The position numbers and the translations under genes were made by a program. Below the pieces are notes generated by a model, which ran no database searches, was not told the origin of the DNA, and worked only from the letters and a program-made list of their open reading frames with translations. Of a DNA stretch of 64,000 bases, positions 57,043 to 64,000 are shown in pieces (the stretch's first letter is position 1; the number at the start of each line of letters is the position of its first letter). The stretch spans positions 124,001-188,000 of the forward strand of contig JANWVV010000001.1 in the NCBI GenBank assembly GCA_025055795.1, written 5' to 3'. Source of the DNA: Gemmataceae bacterium. Lineage in GTDB: Bacteria > Planctomycetota > Planctomycetia > Gemmatales > Gemmataceae.

Positions 57043-59589
57043 TCAGCGACCGTCGTGTGCCGCGATGGTCGAAAGGCGAGCTACCTGACCGGTACCGCCG
57101 TCCAGGCGGAGGGAATCACCGGTCCGGATCTGTCGGGTGATGTGGGGTAACCCGGCCACGGCGGGCAAGCCGAATTCGCGAGCCACTATGGCACCATGGG
57201 ACAAAACACCGCCTGTTTCCATGATCAGACCCTTGGCGTGAGCGAAAAGGGGAACCCAGGCGGGATCGGTCGAGGGGCAGACCAGGATGTAACCGGTCTG
57301 GCCCGGCGGTGCCGCCGTTGGTTCGGTGAGTACCAGAGCTGGCCCCTCGGCCACACCAGCGGATAGCGGCACTCCTTGAAACAGATCGGCACCCGGGGGA
57401 GGTGGAGCTGGCCGCCCAATCGCTTCCAGGTCATCCGAAAACAGCACGGGCGGTACCTCCAGCGATAATAAAGTCTGATAGCGCAAGCGGTTCGCTGCGA
57501 TCAGTGACCGAAGGTTCTCGCCGGCCAGTAAGCGGGGCAGGTCGTCGATTGTCAAATAGAAAATCCCGCCGTGCAGACCATAGTGACGGTCCAGCTCCAG
57601 CAATATCCGTCGAATGACCGCGTAGCCTAACATCAAGTAGTGTTTGCCTGTTTCGCGCCATCCGAGGAACAAGCGGAGTTGTTGGGCCAGTTGCCGGCAG
57701 CGATCACGCCACGGTCCGGACACTCGTAGCTGCTGCCATACTGTTTCCTCGTCGGTTAGGGCGGAGGCCGCCGAGACGGAGGAAACAGCCGAAACGGCAG
57801 ATGCGTCGGAGTTGCTGGGAGCGGGGCACAGGGACGGGGCAGCCGACACATGCACCAGGCGGTCCAACAAGGCGGGCTGATCTCGCCAGCGGGGTTGAGA
57901 TAGTTCCATTTCGTGGGGACCGCGGTGACCAAACCGCTCCAGGAATTGCGTACGGCTGATCTGTCCGGCTTGTAACTGACGGAGGGCCTCGGCCAGATCG
58001 GCGTCCAATGGCGGACGAGCGCCCAAGGCCAGGCGTCCCACCGCGGCACGAGCGGCCTCGACACCTCCCAGGTGAGGAGCAAGCCGGAGGGTCAGTTCAT
58101 TCCACAGGGTGTCGGCAAAAACCGTTGCTTTCAGGCTTTCGCTGGCAAAAACGACCAGGGTTTGCTCGATCCACTCGTGCAGCTTGCGGAGCAATTGCTC
58201 CGGCGATAGTGTGGACCAGTCCTGCTCCAGTGCTTGACGGCACTGTTGCGTGAAGGAGCGGATACGTTCGGTCATCCGCTGGGGGTAATCCGCCATCTGA
58301 CGTTGCACGGCGGCCCTCTGACGGCCCAACCGCCACAGCAGGATGGGCAACCGAAGCACTCCCCCCAGGCAACCGTACGCTGCCAGGGGCTGGAGGCGGG
58401 GTTTGGGTTCCAAAGCCCGTTCGGGATGTTGCCGGTATTCCTCAAAGGGGTAATCGAAGAGGGGACGGGCTGATTGCATGCGTGGCAAGCGGCTCAGGTT
58501 GAGCATCGGTCGTCCCGCCACCAGATCGAAGGCCGAAAGGGAGCCAAGGGCCGGATCCGGCTCAGCCCCGAGCGAACGGTTCATGGCACCGAAACCACCA
58601 TCGGCCGCCAGCAACCGGCTGACCACCGACCAGGTCATGGGTGTTGGTGCAGGCAGAACTTCGCTCAGGTTGTAACGCACCCAGACTGTCCCTCCCGGGG
58701 CGGCCAACTGGCGTAAGCGAGCGATTTCCTCTTGTCGCCAGCGCTCCCGTTGGGCGGCGTCGGCCGTGGTGATCGGACGGGCCTGCAGCAAGTAAAGGCG
58801 GCCAGCTGCCCAGGCCCACTCAACGTCCCGAGGAGCACCGTAGTATTGTTCCACTTGCCGTCCCAAGGAGACTAGTTGTGACAAGACCGACTCGTCCAGA
58901 CAAAACCGTTGCTGCAGTTCCGGTGCCACGTGTTCTTCGCCCCGAGGTGTCCGGCGAATGGCTTTGAGTCCCAAGTGGCGTTCGCGGACCTGTCCGCTGT
59001 CGCGATCCAACACATAGCGATCCGGCTGCACCCGACCTGCAACCACTGTCTCCCCTAGCCCCCATGATGCTTCGACCAGCATGGTACGCCCTTGCGGATC
59101 GAACGGATGGCGGGTGAACAGCACGCCGGCACTATCGGCATCGATGAGCCGTTGAACCACTACTGCCATGGCCAGATGGCCCTCGTCCACCCCCTGACGT
59201 GCCCGATAGGCCACTGCACGTTCCCCCTGTAACGACTGCCAGCAGCGTTCAATCGCCTCCACGAGTGCCGCTTCTCCTTCAACGCCGAGAATGGTTTCCT
59301 GCTGACCGGCAAAGCTGGCCTCGGCTGCGTCCTCGGCGGTAGCACTGGAGCGAACAGCCACCGGCCCTCGCCCCAGTTGCTCATAAGCCTGCCGGAGACG
59401 GTCCAGAAAACGCGGGTCGCTGCGAATGCCATGAAGGTGGAGCCAACGGTAAGCTGCCGTAGTGATGATAAACGCTTCAGGGACGGGAAGACCTGCCTGC
59501 CACAGAGCCGCCAAACTCGCCCCCTTTCCTCCACTGACACTCACTTCAACAGCCACAGGCGATTCCAGCCCCACTATCCATTCGCTCAT
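57043..59589 (-). CDS. Rifampicin-phosphotransferase-like PEP/pyruvate dikinase family protein
   Basis: The 848-residue protein starts at ATG 59589, with AAGGAAGGA upstream. Order of domains: an ATP-grasp N-terminal part (SGGKGASLAAL, then VAVRSSATAEDAAEASFAGQ, about 80-96, ending at LYLLQARPIT near 277); a long central helical domain (about 285-735); and a C-terminal swivelling His domain (TGYILVCPSTDPAWVPLFAH, GGVLSHGAIVAREFGLPAV). His 798 in LSHGAIV is the expected phosphocarrier. There is no PEP-binding TIM barrel, unlike PEP synthase or PPDK. This three-part layout and length match rifampicin phosphotransferases (about 865 residues), which use ATP to phosphorylate rifamycins. The substrate could differ. 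It lies 250 bp downstream of cas5 on the same strand. Confidence 0.8.
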   Translation of the reverse strand: MSEWIVGLESPVAVEVSVSGGKGASLAALWQAGLPVPEAFIITTAAYRWLHLHGIRSDPRFLDRLRQAYEQLGRGPVAVRSSATAEDAAEASFAGQQETILGVEGEAALVEAIERCWQSLQGERAVAYRARQGVDEGHLAMAVVVQRLIDADSAGVLFTRHPFDPQGRTMLVEASWGLGETVVAGRVQPDRYVLDRDSGQVRERHLGLKAIRRTPRGEEHVAPELQQRFCLDESVLSQLVSLGRQVEQYYGAPRDVEWAWAAGRLYLLQARPITTADAAQRERWRQEEIARLRQLAAPGGTVWVRYNLSEVLPAPTPMTWSVVSRLLAADGGFGAMNRSLGAEPDPALGSLSAFDLVAGRPMLNLSRLPRMQSARPLFDYPFEEYRQHPERALEPKPRLQPLAAYGCLGGVLRLPILLWRLGRQRAAVQRQMADYPQRMTERIRSFTQQCRQALEQDWSTLSPEQLLRKLHEWIEQTLVVFASESLKATVFADTLWNELTLRLAPHLGGVEAARAAVGRLALGARPPLDADLAEALRQLQAGQISRTQFLERFGHRGPHEMELSQPRWRDQPALLDRLVHVSAAPSLCPAPSNSDASAVSAVSSVSAASALTDEETVWQQLRVSGPWRDRCRQLAQQLRLFLGWRETGKHYLMLGYAVIRRILLELDRHYGLHGGIFYLTIDDLPRLLAGENLRSLIAANRLRYQTLLSLEVPPVLFSDDLEAIGRPAPPPPGADLFQGVPLSAGVAEGPALVLTEPTAAPPGQTGYILVCPSTDPAWVPLFAHAKGLIMETGGVLSHGAIVAREFGLPAVAGLPHITRQIRTGDSLRLDGGTGQVARLSTIAAHDGR

Positions 59590-59839
59590 GGTCCTTCCTT
59601 TCTGTTTGTCAGCCCTGGTTGGCTAAATGGCCTGGGCCGGACTGCTTGACACCGCTATCGGCAGGCTACCGCTCACGGCAATCCGAAGGTGGACCTCCGG
59701 TTGCCGATTTCGCCAGCAAGGCAACGTTATGCTTATTTTGCAGCGCAGGTTTGTTCCATACGACCAGCTGACCTTATGGCCGGCCAATATCCGAGGAGCG
59801 GACCAGGATCAGCTTGTCTGAAGGAGGGGACAAAGTGGA

Positions 59840-60481
59840 TCACTGAGGGTCGATGCGGGGAAGGCGTTCTCGGGCTGGTGGAGCATTTAGAGGGATTTTC
59901 TCGAGGCGACCGGTGGCATAGCGCGTACCGGCAGAGCCGACGTGATCCACCCACACCGGTAGCGTCAGTTGGCCCCGTTCGTGCAGGAGGAAGGCCCGTC
60001 CTTGCTCATGGACATAGCGTGATTGCACCCGCTCCCACAACCACACCTGGTCCACCAGATGGGTACTTTCGCCGATGCACAAGCCACCGAACCGCGAGAT
60101 GGCCGTCGGTCTGGTTAGGGCCAGTTGCACCCGCTCTTCCAGCTTTGCCCCGTTGGGTTGTTCTTCGGTCGAATCCAGCCAGATAAGCAGCTCAACGTTG
60201 GTCAGCAACTGCTGATAATCCGGGCGGGTGTTACCTCCGGAGCCCAGAGGCAATTTCTTGATGCGCCAGACGGTGCGGAGCACCACGCTCAGCGGTGGAC
60301 GGTTGAGTAGCACGGGGGCAATGCGGCAACCGATGTGCCGGCGACGATTGGTTTCGCCGATCAGGGAGAGCAGAAAGCCATAGCAGGTGGCGGGGGGCGG
60401 CAACTGTTCCGTTTCCAAATATTCCCGCGCCAGTCCCTTGCGGAAGCAGGCAACCGGTACGCTCACAAAGACGCCTAGCAT
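59840..60481 (-). CDS. cas5: CRISPR-associated protein Cas5 (MYXAN/DevS type)
   Basis: Cas5 caps the crRNA 5' handle in type I effector complexes. The 213-residue protein opens MLGVFVSVPVACFRKGLARE, then YLETEQLPPPATCYGFLLSL, the pattern of the MYXAN-type Cas5 (DevS, Cmx5): an FRxxxAREYxET..LPPPSTxYGxLLSLxGE-like start. The rest forms the RAMP fold (for example VRTVWRIKKLPLG, ELLIWLDS). ATG 60481 lies only 3 bp after the stop of cas7, so translation is probably coupled. It is the last cas gene in this operon within the window; no cas1, cas2, cas4, cas6 or array follows downstream. Confidence 0.9.
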   Translation of the reverse strand: MLGVFVSVPVACFRKGLAREYLETEQLPPPATCYGFLLSLIGETNRRRHIGCRIAPVLLNRPPLSVVLRTVWRIKKLPLGSGGNTRPDYQQLLTNVELLIWLDSTEEQPNGAKLEERVQLALTRPTAISRFGGLCIGESTHLVDQVWLWERVQSRYVHEQGRAFLLHERGQLTLPVWVDHVGSAGTRYATGRLEKIPLNAPPARERLPRIDPQ

Positions 60482-60484
60482 GGC

Positions 60485-61447
60485 TCACCCACCCAAACCG
60501 AGCCGTTGGTTGATCCGTTTGACGGCTTCCTGGCAGATTTTCTTGACACCATCCACCAGTATGCCTGCCTGACGCAACGATTCGGCCAAAGCCCCTTTCA
60601 GATCGCTTGTGCCTAAGAGCAGTTCCTTAGGATCGATGTCTCCCGCTTGGAGGCGGGCTAGCAGTGGCCGGGCATGCAGGGTCTGGCCATCGTCATCCGT
60701 GCCAAAGCAGTAGAGGATGCGTGGGGCCGGGTCATCCGTCAGGCGGAACAAGACGACGTCGGGCGAAAAGTCGAACAGGAAGCGGGCATGGTTCCCAGCA
60801 ACCGGTCCCAATTCGCACAAGGCCTGAATGGCCTTGGCCGCACGCGATTTGTCCCGCAAGCGTTCGGGTGTTAACGCAATGGCATATTGGTAACGGGTAG
60901 CGTGTACCTCGGTGCCGTAGGGAACGGGGTTGGTTCCTTTTTTCTGAGCCGATGGTGTCGCCCCGGGTGAAGCCGCGTTGAACGTCACGTCGCCTGGCCA
61001 GGAGGTTACCGAAATGGCCCGTGTCACCTCCAGGACTGCCCGTCGCACGTTGGCAGAGCCTTTTTCGCGGCGCTGCCCTTGCTTTTTGTCCCCTTCTCCT
61101 TCCGGCTGATCGCTGCCATCGGCCTTGGCTGCCTCTGCGGTCATAAAGCCGAGCAAATCATCGTCAATAAATGTTTTGCCGTTGTCCTCATCCCAGCCGG
61201 TGAAATTCCAGTCTTTCCAGGTATTGTTACGGGCTTCTTCGTCCCAAACCCGGTTACAGCCGTTGGGTTCCATACCGGCCAGGCGACGCCGCAAAGCAAA
61301 GCGGATAGCTTCCGCAGACACCGTAGTATGTGTCTGCCCTTGCCAGATCAGCTTTTGCAGTGTGGTAATGTTACCTTCGGTCTCCGCCCGATTGTTGGCC
61401 GCTGTCCCGTAGCTAGTAACAAAATTGGCAAACACATGCAGGCTCAT
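60485..61447 (-). CDS. cas7: CRISPR-associated protein Cas7 (MYXAN/DevR, Cst2-like)
   Basis: Cas7 polymerises along the crRNA spacer in the type I backbone. The 320-residue protein starts at ATG 61447 because GGAGG lies 8-9 bases upstream; the frame is open to 61465. LHVFANFVTSYGTAANNRAE at the N-terminus and ISVTSWPGDVTFNAASPGAT later are landmarks of the Cas7/Cst2/DevR family (FANFVxxYGxxANNR...; GDxxFNAASPG). YGTEVHATRYQYAIALTPE continues the RAMP fold. A Lys/Glu/Gln-rich insertion lies around residues 115-130. The gap to cas8 is 23 bp and to cas5 3 bp. DevR-type Cas7 in Myxococcus was linked to fruiting-body development; here a defence role is the simple assumption. Confidence 0.92.
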   Translation of the reverse strand: MSLHVFANFVTSYGTAANNRAETEGNITTLQKLIWQGQTHTTVSAEAIRFALRRRLAGMEPNGCNRVWDEEARNNTWKDWNFTGWDEDNGKTFIDDDLLGFMTAEAAKADGSDQPEGEGDKKQGQRREKGSANVRRAVLEVTRAISVTSWPGDVTFNAASPGATPSAQKKGTNPVPYGTEVHATRYQYAIALTPERLRDKSRAAKAIQALCELGPVAGNHARFLFDFSPDVVLFRLTDDPAPRILYCFGTDDDGQTLHARPLLARLQAGDIDPKELLLGTSDLKGALAESLRQAGILVDGVKKICQEAVKRINQRLGLGG

Positions 61448-61470
61448 CGATTCACCTCCTTCCAAGCGGG

Positions 61471-61884
61471 TTATTCGCTGCTCACCGATTGATATTGTGG
61501 CAGTAGGTCGCTGCTCTCTTCCTCCCCACGTCCTTGATAACTGGCCAGGGCCAGCAGGCCCAGGTCCCGGGCTAGCCGCCAGTCACGACGCATGACCTCT
61601 AGCACTGCTTCCCAGTGCTGACGCAACACCTCGTTGTTGCCGGCACGACTGAACAGATCGGTTAAGGCAAAGCGCGCTTGTTCTTCCGTTTTGGCACCGG
61701 CCAGTTCCAGCCGTAGTTTTTCCCGGAATCTTTCCCAGCGATTTCTCGTGGCGGCAGACGGCGGAACACCGGGACCGTCCGTTTCATCCTTGATGCGTCC
61801 CAGCGACCGGCGGATGGCCTCATGAACCGCCTGAACCATCAGCCTTTCCCCTCGGCTATCCCACATCTGCGAGTCGTTAACCAT
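61471..61884 (-). CDS. Possible internal Cas11 small subunit within cas8
   Basis: In-frame ATG 61882-61884 (residue 422 of Cas8) is preceded by GGGAGGG (61894-61900) with 9 intervening bases, giving a 137-residue helical product opening MVNDSQMWDSRGERLM. A second ATG at 61837-61839 has GAGGGG (61848-61853) eight bases upstream and would give 122 residues. Internal translation of a Cas11 small subunit from cas8/cas10d is established in types I-B, I-C and I-D. Its use in a MYXAN operon is inferred here from position, spacing and size only. Product size fits the usual Cas11 range. Confidence 0.4.
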   Translation of the reverse strand: MVNDSQMWDSRGERLMVQAVHEAIRRSLGRIKDETDGPGVPPSAATRNRWERFREKLRLELAGAKTEEQARFALTDLFSRAGNNEVLRQHWEAVLEVMRRDWRLARDLGLLALASYQGRGEEESSDLLPQYQSVSSE

Positions 61885-63147
61885 GGCGTACAGCCCTCCC
61901 TTTTCCAACGGAATTTGTTCGCGGTATGGCCTGCCGTTTGCGGGGTTGATCTTGATCATCAGGTTGACAAACCCGGCGTACCAAGGGCGGTCGCGAGCCA
62001 GATTCTCTGCGACTAAAGGCCGCACAATGCTAACAGCGCGAAAAGCTTCCTGACGCTCCGTGACAACGCGGGAACGTCCCCGTCCGGTACTTTCCCTGAC
62101 GGTACGCACGGCCACACGGGTGGGTAGATGCGCCAGGGCCCGTTCGAATCGAACCAGAATACGTTCATCAGAACGAACGTAAATGGTGGTCACACGCGAT
62201 TTCTGCTGACTAGCCCAAGCCGTAGGACTGAAAGTCATGGTGTAGATGCCCGGAATGGATCGACCCTGTAATTCTCGCCGGCTCCGTAAGCGTATCTGCG
62301 CCTGCAAAGCCCCATCGGCCGCATTGGCAATGCGGCAATCCACGGCCCGCGTGGGTGTCATTACCGGCCGCTCGATCATAAATTCCCGCAGATCTTCCAC
62401 TTCGGGTACTAGCAGCGCGGCCACCCCCTGATTAACCGGTAACGCCAAGCAGCCTACCATGGCAAAATACAGTGGAAGCATGCGTTCGGGCGGATCGGTC
62501 GCTGCGGTGTCCGCTGCGTATGCTCCATGACGCACAACTGTTCCCGGACTGAGCGGTCCATCGATCTGAAGTTCCTTCTGAACCAACCGGCCCTGAGGAT
62601 CGACAAACTCTTCCCAACCTGTCTGATGGCGGTAGCTAGTACAGGGACGGTAGCTGACGGGTATGCCGACACCCTCTTGCCCCTCCGGATCATAGCTGAT
62701 AGTCGTTTCGCTTTTGGCCACCTGGCGGACACGTCCATGTTGCAGGAAGGTCAGCAACAGACCGGCCTGTAAATCAGCCAACACTGCCGCAGGCGGCTCG
62801 TGTTCGTACTGGCCGGGTAGGTAAATGAGTTGTTCCGGCTCGCGGATCTGGAAAGCAAATTCGAATAGTTTTCTCAGGTATTCTCGGGCATTCTCCGGCT
62901 GATCAAAATACAGCGTCACTTGCTGGGGTTCGATCGTCCATGGAAACTGGTCGTTAGAAACGGGAGCGGGAAGCTGATCATCGGTCAGGCGACCGACCCG
63001 GTACTGCCTTTCCATTGCCCTAAGGGTACAAGCCAAGCCGCCCAGACCGGCCCGGTGAAGAATCGTCATACCCGGTGCAAACAACCGCATGACTAACCGG
63101 TCTGGAGCCGATTGCTTGCTGACTTTAACTTTCTCAGCTTCAGCCAT
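61471..63147 (-). CDS. cas8: CRISPR-associated Cas8a1 (MYXAN, DevT/Csx13 type)
   Basis: This large subunit recognises PAM and recruits Cas3. The 558-residue protein starts at ATG 63147, with AGAGG six bases upstream. The N-terminal part, LVMRLFAPGMTILHRAGLGG and LACTLRAMERQ, then WTIEPQQVTLYFDQPENAREYL, matches MYXAN Cas8 (Cmx1/Csx13, DevT). The order cas8-cas7-cas5 equals devTRS of Myxococcus. The C-terminal about 137 residues are helical (ATRNRWERFREKLRLELAG, then LRQHWEAVLEVMRRDWRLAR) and could be a small-subunit (Cas11) domain. Two in-frame internal ATG codons there, 61884 and 61839, have Shine-Dalgarno sequences at suitable distance. The operon has no separate cas11 gene. Confidence 0.88.
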   Translation of the reverse strand: MAEAEKVKVSKQSAPDRLVMRLFAPGMTILHRAGLGGLACTLRAMERQYRVGRLTDDQLPAPVSNDQFPWTIEPQQVTLYFDQPENAREYLRKLFEFAFQIREPEQLIYLPGQYEHEPPAAVLADLQAGLLLTFLQHGRVRQVAKSETTISYDPEGQEGVGIPVSYRPCTSYRHQTGWEEFVDPQGRLVQKELQIDGPLSPGTVVRHGAYAADTAATDPPERMLPLYFAMVGCLALPVNQGVAALLVPEVEDLREFMIERPVMTPTRAVDCRIANAADGALQAQIRLRSRRELQGRSIPGIYTMTFSPTAWASQQKSRVTTIYVRSDERILVRFERALAHLPTRVAVRTVRESTGRGRSRVVTERQEAFRAVSIVRPLVAENLARDRPWYAGFVNLMIKINPANGRPYREQIPLEKGGLYAMVNDSQMWDSRGERLMVQAVHEAIRRSLGRIKDETDGPGVPPSAATRNRWERFREKLRLELAGAKTEEQARFALTDLFSRAGNNEVLRQHWEAVLEVMRRDWRLARDLGLLALASYQGRGEEESSDLLPQYQSVSSE

Positions 63148-63181
63148 AGGTGCCTCTCAAAGGATCACAGGTCAGCAAATT

Positions 63182-64000
63182 CTATTCTTGATTGATCCAT
63201 TGAGCCCCATATTCAGGATTGTACTCGATGGTTCCGCTTGGCGCAACAGGGATACCGCCTTCGCGGGGCCATTTTTGCCATTTCAGGTATTTGGGGGGCT
63301 GTGACATAGGTAACAGGTAGCGGCCCCGTTGGCGGGGTTGGTCGCGGACCAGGGGCACATCCTGCTCCATCAGGACAGTGATGCCCCAGGAAGGTTGCCG
63401 TAATTCCTTGACATTGGTAGTTGGACCACCGTCCAACCAGCAGCTTTCGGCCACCGCTGTCATCTTGTCAGCGGTCTGCTCCCAGTTTTGAGCCAGGTGA
63501 CGCTGGCTGATGTTATGCGAGGGGAGCTTGGCAAGCCAGGACCGGGCTAGATCGAGTTCTTGTTGCGTATACGGGTGGACGTTTTCCGGCTCGAGGACCA
63601 CCCAGGGACGGGTGGGGCTGCCGGGCCGGGCCCGACGGTTGAGCCGCCCAAGCCGCTGAATCATGGCCGGCACCGGCGCCAGCTCCGTAATCAGCAGATC
63701 GGCTGACAAATCCAGCGACATTTCCGCCACCTGGGTGCAGATGGCCAAGGCGGGCCCCGCTTGCCGGAAGGCCGTAATGACGCCTTGGTGCCGAGCTACC
63801 CGATCCACATATTTGAAACGACTGTGGTAAATCAGCGGACGGAGCTCGTGCAACCGTTTGGCCGTTTGCATGACCCGGTCCACTGTATTGCATACCCAAA
63901 GGACCTTGCCATTGCGTTCAAGGGTAACTTGCACCAGCGGCAACGGATCGACACCGTCGAGCTGCTCCCGGTGATAACGCGGCAACGTTTCCCATTGCTC
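63182..64000 (-). CDS. cas3: CRISPR-associated helicase Cas3 (partial, C-terminal part)
   Basis: The frame runs from the stop at 63182 to the window edge with no start inside, giving 272 C-terminal residues. SF2 helicase motifs of Cas3 are visible: VLWVCNTVDRVMQTAKRL (helicase C-terminal start), RPLIYHSRFKYVDRVARHQ, ICTQVAEMSLDLSADLLITE (motif V area) and MIQRLGRLNRRARPG (motif VI). The C-terminal tail is rich in Trp and Pro. Cas3 unwinds and cuts target DNA after Cascade binding. Whether an HD nuclease domain is fused upstream cannot be seen. cas8 begins 34 bp downstream, so the order is cas3-cas8-cas7-cas5 in one operon. Confidence 0.93.
   Translation of the reverse strand, partial: EQWETLPRYHREQLDGVDPLPLVQVTLERNGKVLWVCNTVDRVMQTAKRLHELRPLIYHSRFKYVDRVARHQGVITAFRQAGPALAICTQVAEMSLDLSADLLITELAPVPAMIQRLGRLNRRARPGSPTRPWVVLEPENVHPYTQQELDLARSWLAKLPSHNISQRHLAQNWEQTADKMTAVAESCWLDGGPTTNVKELRQPSWGITVLMEQDVPLVRDQPRQRGRYLLPMSQPPKYLKWQKWPREGGIPVAPSGTIEYNPEYGAQWINQE

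Noticed and set aside
59590-59839. CRISPR repeats in the spacer after cas5
   Set aside because: Read by eye, no unit of 25-37 bases recurs at regular spacing here or elsewhere in the window.

Overview
The window looks like the chromosome of a planctomycete, most likely of the Gemmatales/Gemmataceae type. The evidence is gene content rather than a marker RNA. It holds a DUF1559 prepilin-like protein, two DUF1501 proteins, a cytochrome-DUF1549-DUF1553 (PSD1) protein, a Tat-exported Gfo/Idh/MocA oxidoreductase, several secreted beta-propellers, a membrane Ser/Thr kinase, and many long secreted Pro/Gly-rich proteins with no clear function. Coding density is high and the DNA is GC-rich. No rRNA, tRNA, insertion sequence, phage gene or CRISPR repeat array was seen.

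Layout. 1-5.4 kb: the 3' end of an unknown gene, a Pro/Gly-rich DUF1570-like secreted protein, and a minus-strand pair (DUF1501 then a TolB-like propeller). 5.7-12.3 kb: a CNNM/CBS (CorC-like) membrane protein, then a minus-strand envelope pair (AsmA-like protein, LptF/LptG-type permease). 12.8-17.3 kb: an ABC-F ATPase, a tiny secreted xylan-binding-like module, and a Trp/Gly-rich TPR protein. 17.6-24.6 kb: a plus-strand run of secreted proteins (DUF1559, PQQ-like propeller, AztD-like metal-chaperone propeller, two more). 25-32.3 kb: a Gfo/Idh/MocA enzyme and a heavy-metal RND efflux operon (small His/Cys protein, adaptor, pump). 32.8-46.7 kb: two small conserved proteins, trpS, a membrane kinase facing a 1362-residue orphan, purN and purD, and a lone TroA/ZnuA-type metal-binding lipoprotein. 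46.9-56.6 kb: a PSD1-DUF1501 operon and a secreted glycosidase-like protein with a propeller partner. 57-64 kb: a rifampicin-phosphotransferase-like dikinase and a type I CRISPR-Cas effector operon of the MYXAN (dev) kind, running off the window end: cas3 (partial), cas8, cas7, cas5.

How the genes work together. The cas genes form one minus-strand operon that should encode a Cascade-type complex and its helicase. No separate small-subunit gene is present, but cas8 contains two in-frame internal ATG codons with good Shine-Dalgarno sequences that would give a 137- or 122-residue Cas11-like product; this is the most interesting lead here. Metal handling recurs: an RND pump whose N-terminal porter region carries an insertion of about 100 residues, an AztD-like protein with a DHGDHGH motif, and an orphan metal-binding lipoprotein. 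The DUF1501/PSD1 and GH-like/propeller pairs fit the polysaccharide-degrading, large-periplasm life style of planctomycetes.

Limits. All family names come from motif recognition by eye, without database searches. Start codons were chosen from Shine-Dalgarno spacing. Promoters and terminators are sequence predictions only.
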